Assembly (NCBI GenBank): GCA_002305535.1
Contig: DBRE01000092.1
Span: forward strand, 1 to 5,074
Direction: 5' to 3'
Source: Syntrophomonas sp. UBA1376
GTDB lineage: Bacteria > Bacillota > Syntrophomonadia > Syntrophomonadales > Syntrophomonadaceae
Length of the DNA stretch: 5,074 nucleotides
Part shown: positions 1-5,074 of the stretch, piece after piece
Layout of the letters: every line of letters starts with the position of its first letter
Numbering within the stretch: the stretch's first letter is position 1
Made by a program: the position numbers and the translations under genes
The notes under the pieces: model-generated
What the model was told of the DNA's origin: nothing
The model's input: only the letters and a program-made list of their open reading frames with translations
The model's database searches: none

Positions 1-916
1 ACAGAACCTGCATGAAAGTGGTGTAAAAGTAGTAGTAGGCCTACGCAAGCCTTTTGATGAGGCTACGGAAAAGGAATGGGATGCGGTGGTTGCTGCAGGT
101 ATCACCCCTATGACAGTGGCAGAAGCGGCCCAGGCCGGTGATATCATCCACATTCTGCTGCCCGACGAGATCCAAGCGCGGGTATATAATGAAGAAATAA
201 AACCTTACCTTAAAGAAGGCAATGCTCTAGGATTTTCCCATGGATTCAACATCCATTTCGGACAGATCGTACCTCCTGAATTTGTGGATGTATACATGAT
301 TGCTCCCAAAGGTCCGGGCCATCTGGTACGCCGCGAGTATGAAAGGGGCGCCGGGGTTCCTGGTCTGGTAGCCATAGAACAGGATTATACCGGTCAGGCG
401 AGAGAAGTAGCCTTGGCCTATGGACGTGGGATCGGCTGTACCCGAGCTGGCGTCATCGAAACTACTTTCCAGGAAGAAACCGAGACTGATCTGTTTGGTG
501 AACAGTGTGTACTCTGCGGAGGAGTGACCGAACTGATCAAAGCTGGTTTCGAAACCCTGGTGGATGCAGGTTATCAGCCGGAAATAGCTTATTTTGAGTG
601 TATGCATGAGATGAAGCTGATAGTTGATTTGATGTATGAAGGCGGCATGAATTACATGCGCTATTCCATCAGTGATACCGCTGAATTTGGTGATTATATC
701 ATGGGGCCCCAAATAATCGGTGAGGAAGCCCGCATGGCTATGTATGACGCTCTGGTCGACATACAGGAAGGCCGATTTGCTAAAAACTGGCTGTCTGAGA
801 ATCAAGTGGGTCGCCCCCAGTTCAATGCTCTGCGTCGCCAGAATAGGGAACACCTGATCGAAGAAGTAGGCGCCGAATTGAGAGCTATGATGCCCTGGTT
901 GAAAAAAGATAAATAA
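1..916 (+). CDS. ilvC: Ketol-acid reductoisomerase (KARI), 5'-truncated by the window edge
   Basis: This enzyme converts 2-acetolactate or 2-aceto-2-hydroxybutyrate to the dihydroxy acid by Mg2+-dependent alkyl migration and NAD(P)H reduction, in valine, leucine and isoleucine synthesis in the cytoplasm. The reading frame is open from base 2, giving 304 visible residues; about 35 N-terminal residues, including the GxGxxG nucleotide-binding turn, lie outside. Visible catalytic residues (numbered from base 2) are His80 in SHGFNI, Lys103 in APKGPG, Asp163 and Glu167 in ETDLFGEQ, Glu199 and Glu203 in ECMHEMKLI, and Ser224 in SISDTAE. The protein ends at MMPWLKKDK, the usual end of short class I KARIs with one knotted C-terminal domain. 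The GTG at 86 is an internal valine, not the start. The cofactor loop after VVVGLR (residues 15-26) is as long as that of E. coli IlvC and unusually acidic (see findings). The downstream leu genes fit a full branched-chain operon. Identity is very secure; the cofactor preference is inferred. Confidence 0.97.
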   Translation, partial: QNLHESGVKVVVGLRKPFDEATEKEWDAVVAAGITPMTVAEAAQAGDIIHILLPDEIQARVYNEEIKPYLKEGNALGFSHGFNIHFGQIVPPEFVDVYMIAPKGPGHLVRREYERGAGVPGLVAIEQDYTGQAREVALAYGRGIGCTRAGVIETTFQEETETDLFGEQCVLCGGVTELIKAGFETLVDAGYQPEIAYFECMHEMKLIVDLMYEGGMNYMRYSISDTAEFGDYIMGPQIIGEEARMAMYDALVDIQEGRFAKNWLSENQVGRPQFNALRRQNREHLIEEVGAELRAMMPWLKKDK

Positions 917-951
917 AACACTCTCGGAGAGGAACAACCGGGAACATCACG

Positions 952-964
952 AGACTGTTGAAAA
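952..964 (+). repeat. Left outer inverted repeat of the intergenic element
   Basis: The sequence AGACTGTTGAAAA matches the reverse complement of 1134-1146 at 12 of 13 positions (T versus C at the seventh base). It resembles the terminal repeats of some insertion sequences in general form, but I cannot assign a family. Confidence 0.6.
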
Positions 965-1007
965 AGTGTTAAAATGTCCGCTAGGCTAGAAATGAATGGG
1001 TTAGGCG

Positions 1008-1034
1008 GTAGGGGGCGATGCCCACATCGCCCCG
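1008..1034 (+). repeat. Left palindromic arm of the intergenic element (9-bp hairpin)
   Basis: The stem GGGGCGATG (1012-1020) pairs perfectly with CATCGCCCC (1025-1033) around a CCCA loop (1021-1024). The whole 27-nt arm, starting GTAGGGG, is repeated in inverted orientation at 1102-1128. No T-run follows the hairpin, so it does not look like a terminator on the + strand. Confidence 0.85.
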
Positions 1035-1045
1035 CGCGGTCGTAT

Positions 1046-1075
1046 ATAAGATATGCTGCCAAACCATACTCTTAT
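1046..1075. repeat. Central A+T-rich imperfect hairpin of the intergenic element
   Basis: ATAAGATATG (1046-1055) pairs with CATACTCTTAT (1065-1075), giving 10 base pairs with one bulged base around a 9-nt loop. It sits between the two G+C-rich palindromic arms, making a third level of inverted symmetry. The stem is weak and could be partly chance. Confidence 0.45.
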
Positions 1076-1101
1076 GATAGTTTAATCGATTTACAGGAAA
1101 A

Positions 1102-1128
1102 CGGGACGATGTGGGCATCGTCCCCTAC
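1102..1128 (-). repeat. Right palindromic arm of the intergenic element (9-bp hairpin)
   Basis: The stem GGGACGATG (1103-1111) pairs perfectly with CATCGTCCC (1116-1124) around a TGGG loop (1112-1115). Read on the minus strand, the arm equals the left arm except at two positions, and these two pair with each other in the stem (G-C in the left arm, A-T in the right arm). On the + strand the first short T-run (TTTT, 1134-1137) comes too far after the stem for a normal intrinsic terminator. Confidence 0.85.
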
Positions 1129-1133
1129 GGATC

Positions 1134-1146
1134 TTTTCAGCAGTCT
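1134..1146 (-). repeat. Right outer inverted repeat of the intergenic element
   Basis: The + strand reads TTTTCAGCAGTCT, the reverse complement of AGACTGCTGAAAA, and matches the left end at 952-964 at 12 of 13 positions. It lies only 5 nt from the right palindromic arm, whereas the left end lies 43 nt from its arm. Confidence 0.6.
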
Positions 1147-1173
1147 TAGAGATCACAGGTGTCTCGGGTTAAT

Positions 1174-1180
1174 AGGAGGT
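1174..1180 (+). promoter_or_regulatory. Shine-Dalgarno site of leuA
   Basis: AGGAGGT is a near-perfect match to the 16S rRNA 3' end and lies 9 nt before the ATG at 1190. It lies outside the right end of the repeat element, so leuA translation signals appear intact, and it fixes the leuA start. Confidence 0.85.
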
Positions 1181-1189
1181 TTGTAAGTC

Positions 1190-2716
1190 ATGAGCGGTAA
1201 TCGCATCTATTTATTTGATACTACCCTTAGAGATGGTGAACAATCGCCGGGAGTCAGCCTGAATGTGGAAGAAAAAGTGGAAATCGCTCAGCAGTTAGCC
1301 CGTCTGGGGGTCGATATCATCGAAGCTGGCTTTCCCATAGCTTCACCGGGCGATTTTACAGCGGTGCAAGCCATTGCCCGGCAGGTGCGGGAACCGGTCA
1401 TTGCAGGATTGTGCCGAGCTATACCCCATGATATCGATCGTACCTGGGAAGCATTATGTGAGGCGGAAAACCCACGTATACATACTTTCCTGGCCACTTC
1501 CGATATACATCTGAAGTATAAGCTGCAGAAATCCCGCGAAGAGGTTTTGGCTCAGGCGGTTGAGGCCGTAAAACATGCTCGCCGCTATTGCAGTGATGTG
1601 GAGTTTTCGGCTGAGGACGCTTCGCGCAGTGATGTAGATTTTCTGGCTCTGGTAATAGAAAAGGTCATCGACGCGGGAGCTACAGTGGTAAACCTGCCTG
1701 ACACGGTAGGATATGCGGTGCCGGAAGAATTTGGTCAATTCATCCGTACCATCTATGAAAAGGTGCCCAACATCGATAAGGCTATCGTCAGTGTTCATTG
1801 TCATGATGATCTAGGCATGGCTGTGGCCAATTCTTTAGCCGGCATCGCTAATGGTGCTCGCCAGGTGGAGTGTGCTGTTAATGGTATAGGGGAGCGGGCC
1901 GGCAATGCTGCTTTGGAAGAAATAATCATGGCTCTGTATACCCGCCGGGCTTTTTATGAAAAGGATATCAACATCAATTACGGTGAGCTATTTCGCACCA
2001 GCCGTTTGATAAGTAGTTTGACCGGGATGCAGGTTCAGCCCAATAAGGCAATCGTAGGAAAAAATGCTTTTGCTCATGAATCTGGCATCCATCAGGATGG
2101 GGTATTGAAAGAGCGTACTACCTATGAAATCATGAGCCCGGAATTGATCGGGTTATCCCGGGGGACTCTGGTTCTGGGCAAACATTCGGGCCGGCACGCT
2201 TTCAAAGAGCATATGACCGAATTGGGATTTGCCTTAAACGAAGATGAGCTTGATGTAGCTTTTGCGGCTTTTAAGGAAATTGCCGATAAGAAGAAAGAAG
2301 TTACCAACGACGATCTGGAAGCACTGGTCAAGGATAAGGTCTGGTCTATACCGGAAAGGTTTACCCTGACTTATCTGCATATCTCCAGCGGTACCAGTAT
2401 CGTACCCACTGCTACCGTCAAACTGACTATTGAGAATATGGTATTCGAAGCGGCGGCTACTGGAGATGGCCCTGTGGATGCGGCCTGCCGGGCCGTTGAT
2501 AAAATCACTGATATCTATGGTAAGATGCTCGATTACAAATTGAGTGCAGTCAGTAGTGGTAAAGATGCCCTGGGTGAGGTGCTGTCCCATATAGAAATCG
2601 ATGGCAAGCAATATGGCGGCCGGGGGTTGAGCACCGATATCATTGAAGCCAGCGTTAAATCATATATAAATGCTATAAACAAATACTATTATGAAAAACA
2701 ACATCCACATAGCTAG
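1190..2716 (+). CDS. leuA: 2-isopropylmalate synthase
   Basis: LeuA condenses acetyl-CoA with 2-ketoisovalerate to 2-isopropylmalate, the first committed step of leucine synthesis, as a cytoplasmic metal-dependent dimer. The 508-residue product has the usual length of the long bacterial form. The N-terminal TIM barrel opens with DTTLRDGEQSPGVSL (residues 10-24; Arg14 and Asp15 are catalytic and metal-site residues). The second signature is at 203-216, HCHDDLGMAVANSL, with metal ligands His203 and His205, followed by NGIGERAGN (231-239). HESGIHQDG (296-304) is typical of LeuA rather than citramalate synthase or homocitrate synthase. Residues from about 385 to 500 form the C-terminal LeuA dimer domain, which in the family binds leucine for feedback inhibition; GTSIVPTATVKL and DGPVDAACRAVDKI are visible there. 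The start at 1190 is set by AGGAGGT 9 nt upstream. leuC follows after 44 nt. No T-box or leucine-rich leader peptide is seen just upstream, so transcription control probably lies before ilvC. Confidence 0.97.
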   Translation: MSGNRIYLFDTTLRDGEQSPGVSLNVEEKVEIAQQLARLGVDIIEAGFPIASPGDFTAVQAIARQVREPVIAGLCRAIPHDIDRTWEALCEAENPRIHTFLATSDIHLKYKLQKSREEVLAQAVEAVKHARRYCSDVEFSAEDASRSDVDFLALVIEKVIDAGATVVNLPDTVGYAVPEEFGQFIRTIYEKVPNIDKAIVSVHCHDDLGMAVANSLAGIANGARQVECAVNGIGERAGNAALEEIIMALYTRRAFYEKDININYGELFRTSRLISSLTGMQVQPNKAIVGKNAFAHESGIHQDGVLKERTTYEIMSPELIGLSRGTLVLGKHSGRHAFKEHMTELGFALNEDELDVAFAAFKEIADKKKEVTNDDLEALVKDKVWSIPERFTLTYLHISSGTSIVPTATVKLTIENMVFEAAATGDGPVDAACRAVDKITDIYGKMLDYKLSAVSSGKDALGEVLSHIEIDGKQYGGRGLSTDIIEASVKSYINAINKYYYEKQHPHS

Positions 2717-2744
2717 GCCTGGCCTGGCTGAACTGAGTAAAGAG

Positions 2745-2750
2745 AGGAGT
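2745..2750 (+). promoter_or_regulatory. Shine-Dalgarno site of leuC, deciding between two ATGs
   Basis: AGGAGT lies 10 nt before the ATG at 2761 and 16 nt before the second in-frame ATG at 2767. The nearer ATG is the better spaced, and an N-terminus of MGMT type is also common in this LeuC subfamily, so 2761 is chosen. Confidence 0.7.
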
Positions 2751-2760
2751 TACCGCCACT

Positions 2761-4026
2761 ATGGGTATGACCATTAGCCAAAAAATATTGGCCTATCATG
2801 CCGGTAAAAAGCAGGTTGAAGCGGGTGAACTGATCAACTGCCAGGTAGATGTGATCTTAGGCAACGATGTTACAGCTCCAGTTGCTATTAGTGAGTTTGG
2901 ACGTTTGGGACTTGATAAGGTATACGATCCAGACAGTATAGTTCTGGTTCCAGATCATTTCGTCCCTAACAAGGATATTAAATCAGCTGAACAGGCTAAG
3001 GTGGTGCGAGACTTTGCGCGGCGCTTTGGTATCAAACATTATTTCGATGTAGGCCAGATGGGTATCGAACACTGCTTGCTTCCCGAACAGGGGCTGACCC
3101 TACCGGGGGATCTCATTATCGGAGCGGATTCTCATACCTGTACCTATGGTGCACTGGGAGCCTTCGCCACTGGAGTCGGTTCTACTGATATGGCAGCAGC
3201 TATGGCTACCGGTAAAGCCTGGTTTAAGGTGCCGGAGAGCATTAAGTTGGTATACTATGGCACTCTGCCCAAATGGGTGGGGGGCAAGGATCTGATTCTG
3301 CATACCATTGGCGATATCGGCGTAGATGGAGCCCGTTATATGTCCATGGAATTCACTGGTGAGGTGATTGACGGGTTATCTATGGATAACCGCTTTACCA
3401 TGGCCAATATGGCAATTGAAGCCGGTGGTAAAAACGGAATCATTGTGCCGGATGATATCACCTTGGCTTATGTACGATCACGGGCGCAAAGAGAATACCA
3501 GTTGTATAAGTCTGATGAGGATGCCCAGTATGTTGAAGTTTATGAATATGACGTCAGTAAACTGGAACCGGTAGTGGCATTTCCACATCTGCCGGAAAAC
3601 ACCCGCCCGGTCAGTGAGGCTACCCATGTGCAAATCGATCAGGTGGTTATCGGTTCCTGTACCAATGGCCGGATCGAGGATCTAGAGATGGCGGCTACTG
3701 TATTGAAAGGACATAAGGTTCACCCTGAACTGCGCGTAATTATTTTGCCAGGCACTCAACAGATTTACCTGGAGGCGATGCGGCGCGGTTACATTGAAAC
3801 TTTCATCGAAGCAGGTTGCGCGGTCAGTACCCCCACCTGTGGGCCCTGCCTGGGTGGGTATATGGGTATACTGGCTAAGGGGGAAAAATCTCTGTCCACA
3901 ACCAATCGTAATTTTGTTGGGCGTATGGGACATCCCGAAAGTGAGGTCTACCTGTCCAGTCCTGCTGTCGCCGCCGCCAGTGCCATAACCGGACATATCA
4001 CCTCGCCCCAAGAGGTGGTTCGCTAA
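2761..4026 (+). CDS. leuC: 3-isopropylmalate dehydratase (isomerase), large subunit
   Basis: LeuC with LeuD interconverts 2- and 3-isopropylmalate by dehydration and rehydration, using a [4Fe-4S] cluster. The 421-residue protein belongs to the aconitase superfamily. Cluster ligands are Cys300 in GSCTNGR (298-304) and Cys360 and Cys363 in PTCGPCLGG. Other conserved stretches are DHFVPNKD (65-72), GADSHTCTYGALGAFATGVGS (121-141, containing an active-site DSH), and NRNFVGRMG (382-390) near the C-terminus. The length is about 45 residues below that of E. coli LeuC (466), matching the shorter type found in clostridia and archaea, which also includes homoaconitase and related hydratases. The flanking leuA, leuD and leuB make the leucine role by far the best call. 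It is separated from leuA by 44 nt and from leuD by 43 nt, with no terminator between. The cluster is expected to be oxygen-sensitive, which fits an anaerobe but does not prove one. Confidence 0.96.
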   Translation: MGMTISQKILAYHAGKKQVEAGELINCQVDVILGNDVTAPVAISEFGRLGLDKVYDPDSIVLVPDHFVPNKDIKSAEQAKVVRDFARRFGIKHYFDVGQMGIEHCLLPEQGLTLPGDLIIGADSHTCTYGALGAFATGVGSTDMAAAMATGKAWFKVPESIKLVYYGTLPKWVGGKDLILHTIGDIGVDGARYMSMEFTGEVIDGLSMDNRFTMANMAIEAGGKNGIIVPDDITLAYVRSRAQREYQLYKSDEDAQYVEVYEYDVSKLEPVVAFPHLPENTRPVSEATHVQIDQVVIGSCTNGRIEDLEMAATVLKGHKVHPELRVIILPGTQQIYLEAMRRGYIETFIEAGCAVSTPTCGPCLGGYMGILAKGEKSLSTTNRNFVGRMGHPESEVYLSSPAVAAASAITGHITSPQEVVR

Positions 4027-4055
4027 GCAGATATTTAGTGCCTAAACTAAAGATT

Positions 4056-4063
4056 GAGGGGAG
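4056..4063 (+). promoter_or_regulatory. Shine-Dalgarno site of leuD
   Basis: GAGGGGAG lies 6 nt before the ATG at 4070. It overlaps no coding sequence and supports independent translation initiation of leuD within a shared transcript. Confidence 0.7.
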
Positions 4064-4069
4064 TCAGCT

Positions 4070-4567
4070 ATGAGATTTACCGGAAAGGTTTATAAATTTG
4101 GCAATGACATAGATACCGATGCGATCATTCCTGCGCGTTATCTTACTACCGCAGATCCTGCTGAACTGGCTCAACATTGTATGGAAGATGCTGATCCCAG
4201 TTTTCCTCAAAAAGTTCAGCGAGGAGACATTATTGTAGCCGGGAAGAACTTCGGCTGCGGCAGTTCCCGAGAACATGCCCCTATAGCTATTCAAGGAGCA
4301 GGAGTGGCTTGTGTGGTAGCCTCATCCTTTGCGCGCATCTTCTACCGCAACTCGGTCAATATTGGTTTACCCATATTGGAATGTGAAGAGGCAGTGCAGG
4401 CCATTGAAGAAGGGGATCAGATCCAGGTTGATCTGGATAAGGGGGAAATAGTAAATTTGCGTACTGGTGAGACTTATCAGGCTGTACCATTTCCCGAATT
4501 CATGCAGCATATAATAGCTCAGGGCGGACTGATCGGATATGTGCAACATAACCTGGACAAAAAATAA
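4070..4567 (+). CDS. leuD: 3-isopropylmalate dehydratase (isomerase), small subunit
   Basis: LeuD is the swivel-domain partner of LeuC and completes the isomerase active site. The 165-residue product is shorter than E. coli LeuD (about 200) and matches the compact small subunit that pairs with ~420-residue LeuC proteins. The N-terminal motif DIDTDAIIPARYLTT (13-27) holds the substrate-specificity loop, with YLTT at 24-27. GKNFGCGSSREHAP (58-71) is the conserved active-site segment, with the Ser-Arg pair at residues 66-67 expected to contact substrate carboxylates. Residues after about 90 (FYRNSVNIGLPIL) continue the swivel fold. The related homoaconitase small subunits share this architecture, and the loop sequence alone does not settle specificity; the surrounding leu genes do. 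The start at 4070 has a good ribosome binding site, and leuB begins 40 nt after the stop. Confidence 0.96.
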   Translation: MRFTGKVYKFGNDIDTDAIIPARYLTTADPAELAQHCMEDADPSFPQKVQRGDIIVAGKNFGCGSSREHAPIAIQGAGVACVVASSFARIFYRNSVNIGLPILECEEAVQAIEEGDQIQVDLDKGEIVNLRTGETYQAVPFPEFMQHIIAQGGLIGYVQHNLDKK

Positions 4568-4594
4568 AGCAACCATAAATCAGCCAGCTTGAGA

Positions 4595-4601
4595 AAGGAA
4601 G
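4595..4601 (+). promoter_or_regulatory. Shine-Dalgarno site of leuB
   Basis: AAGGAAG lies 6 nt before the ATG at 4608. It is weaker than the leuA site but well placed, and the family N-terminus (MFKIAVLPGDGIG) starts exactly at this ATG. Confidence 0.65.
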
Positions 4602-4607
4602 AAGTAT

Positions 4608-5074
4608 ATGTTTAAGATTGCTGTTCTCCCTGGAGATGGGATCGGAGTCGAAATAGTACCCCAGGCAGTAAAAGCATTGCAAGCCATTAGTGAAAAATAT
4701 GGCCACACCTTTTCTTTTACCGAGGCTTTAGTAGGTGGAGCTGCCTATGATGCTCAAGGTCATCCGTTGCCCGCTGCAACTCTGGAATTGTGTAAAAGTT
4801 CCGATGCGGTGCTTTTGGGAGCTATCGGCGGGCCAAAATGGGATAATCTGCCGGTGGAATTGCGCCCGGAGTTGGGAGCATTACTGCCCCTGCGCAAAGA
4901 ATTAGCTCTTTTTGCTAACCTCAGGCCCTGTATCCTTTTCCCACCTCTGATGCATGCCTCCACCCTGAAGGAAGAGGTTCTGCAGGGAGTAGACATTCTG
5001 GTTATCCGCGAACTGACCGGAGGCATATACTTTGGAGAAAAACGCCGCGAGAAAACCGCGGACGGCCAAAAGGC
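4608..5074 (+). CDS. leuB: 3-isopropylmalate dehydrogenase, 3'-truncated by the window edge
   Basis: LeuB oxidises 3-isopropylmalate with NAD+ to 2-isopropyl-3-oxosuccinate, which decarboxylates to 2-ketoisocaproate, the leucine precursor. The frame is open from the ATG at 4608 to the end of the window, giving 155 complete codons of a protein normally about 355 residues long. Visible family features are the N-terminal LPGDGIG (7-13), LLGAIGGPKWD (69-79), RKELALFANLRP (96-107) and VDILVIRELTGGIYFGE (128-144). Arg96, Arg106 and Arg134 correspond to the three arginines that bind the substrate carboxylates in the beta-decarboxylating dehydrogenase family. The LPLRKELALFANLRP context is typical of LeuB rather than isocitrate or tartrate dehydrogenase. 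The Mg2+-binding aspartates and the NAD-specificity region lie beyond the window. It is the fourth leu gene, 40 nt after leuD, in the order leuACDB. Confidence 0.96.
   Translation, partial: MFKIAVLPGDGIGVEIVPQAVKALQAISEKYGHTFSFTEALVGGAAYDAQGHPLPAATLELCKSSDAVLLGAIGGPKWDNLPVELRPELGALLPLRKELALFANLRPCILFPPLMHASTLKEEVLQGVDILVIRELTGGIYFGEKRREKTADGQK

Larger units (their letters stand above)
952..1146. mobile_element. MITE-like non-coding element with nested inverted repeats between ilvC and leuA
   Basis: The element is bounded by 13-nt inverted ends of consensus AGACTGYTGAAAA, at 952-964 and, inverted, at 1134-1146 (12 of 13 match). Inside lies a second inverted pair of 27 nt (1008-1034 and 1102-1128; 25 of 27 match), each arm itself a 9-bp palindrome. 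A small A+T-rich hairpin sits in the centre (1046-1075). There is no credible ORF, so it could only be a non-autonomous element moved by a transposase elsewhere. Removing it would leave about 78 nt between ilvC and leuA, closer to the 40-44 nt of the other gaps. A short direct repeat ATCAC lies outside the ends (946-950 and 1152-1156), but it is not flush with them and may be chance. The nested symmetry is seen directly; mobility is inferred. Alternatives are a REP-type repeat or an RNA processing or attenuation structure. Confidence 0.6.

Noticed and set aside
86..88. GTG at 86 as the ilvC start
   Set aside because: The frame continues upstream to base 2 with clear KARI sequence (NLHESGVKVVVGLRK), so the true start lies outside the window.
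227..937. 236-codon antisense ORF opposite ilvC
   Set aside because: The + strand is unambiguously KARI with all catalytic motifs. The antisense frame shows no recognisable motif and is explained by the codon bias of ilvC. The same holds for the other antisense ORFs opposite leuA, leuC and leuD.
958..987. TTGAAA (958-963) with TAGGCT (982-987) as a promoter
   Set aside because: The -35 is good, but the -10 matches only three of six positions. It overlaps the element end, so it was not called.
1043..1078. TATAAG/TATGAT -10-like hexamers upstream of leuA
   Set aside because: No acceptable -35 hexamer lies 16-18 nt upstream of either, and the region is part of an A+T-rich hairpin.
1103..1137. 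Right hairpin followed by TTTT as an intrinsic terminator; on the minus strand the same hairpin is followed by GTTTTCC
   Set aside because: On the + strand the T-run begins 9 nt after the stem and is only four bases long. On the minus strand it is closer, but no minus-strand gene needs a terminator here. The hairpin is better explained as part of the repeat element.
946..1156. ATCAC direct repeats (946-950 and 1152-1156) as a target-site duplication
   Set aside because: They do not abut the inverted ends symmetrically (1 nt on the left, 5 nt on the right), and a 5-mer match at this distance is likely by chance. Not called as a feature.
974..1186. 70-codon + strand ORF in the ilvC-leuA gap, considered as a small protein or leucine attenuator leader peptide
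   Set aside because: It runs through the inverted-repeat element, has no Shine-Dalgarno site before its ATG, has no run of leucine or other branched-chain codons, and overlaps the leuA ribosome binding site. Its composition reflects the palindromes.
917..1189. T-box riboswitch leader before leuA
   Set aside because: No T-box antiterminator consensus (GGTGGNACCGCG-like) or terminator hairpin with a T-run is present.
4034..4051. TTTAGT/ACTAAA inverted repeat in the leuC-leuD gap as a terminator or operator
   Set aside because: It is a weak A+T-rich 6-bp stem with no T-run in an operon gap; chance is sufficient explanation.
4421..4438. ATCCAG/CTGGAT palindrome inside leuD
   Set aside because: It is a short perfect 6-bp stem within coding sequence, explained by the codons of the IQVDLD stretch.

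Overview
The window holds part of a branched-chain amino acid biosynthesis operon. All genes are on the + strand, in the order ilvC (5'-truncated), leuA, leuC, leuD, leuB (3'-truncated). Base composition is moderate. The ribosome binding sites are strong AGGAGG-like sites, and the ilvC-leuACDB order, the short LeuC/LeuD type and the clostridial-looking KARI all suggest an anaerobic Firmicute of the class Clostridia, possibly near Syntrophomonas. The genus is a guess; the class-level call is moderately supported.

Layout: 1-916 is the C-terminal ~304 residues of ketol-acid reductoisomerase. 917-1189 is a 273-nt gap, mostly filled by a ~195-bp repeat-like element (952-1146) with nested inverted repeats. 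1190-2716 is 2-isopropylmalate synthase, 2761-4026 and 4070-4567 are the large and small subunits of isopropylmalate isomerase, and 4608-5074 is the first 155 residues of 3-isopropylmalate dehydrogenase. The three leu-leu gaps are 40-44 nt, each with a Shine-Dalgarno site. No intrinsic terminator, T-box leader or convincing internal promoter was found, so the genes are probably one transcript started upstream of the window.

How the genes work together: IlvC makes 2,3-dihydroxyisovalerate (and the isoleucine equivalent). After dehydration by IlvD (not in the window), 2-ketoisovalerate is condensed with acetyl-CoA by LeuA, isomerised by LeuCD and oxidised by LeuB to the keto acid precursor of leucine.

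The genes themselves are ordinary, and I see no new multi-gene system. Two things merit attention. First, the KARI cofactor loop has acidic residues where NADPH-type enzymes carry phosphate-binding residues, which points to NADH use. Second, the ilvC-leuA gap carries a MITE-like element whose paired palindromes differ only by a compensatory base-pair change.
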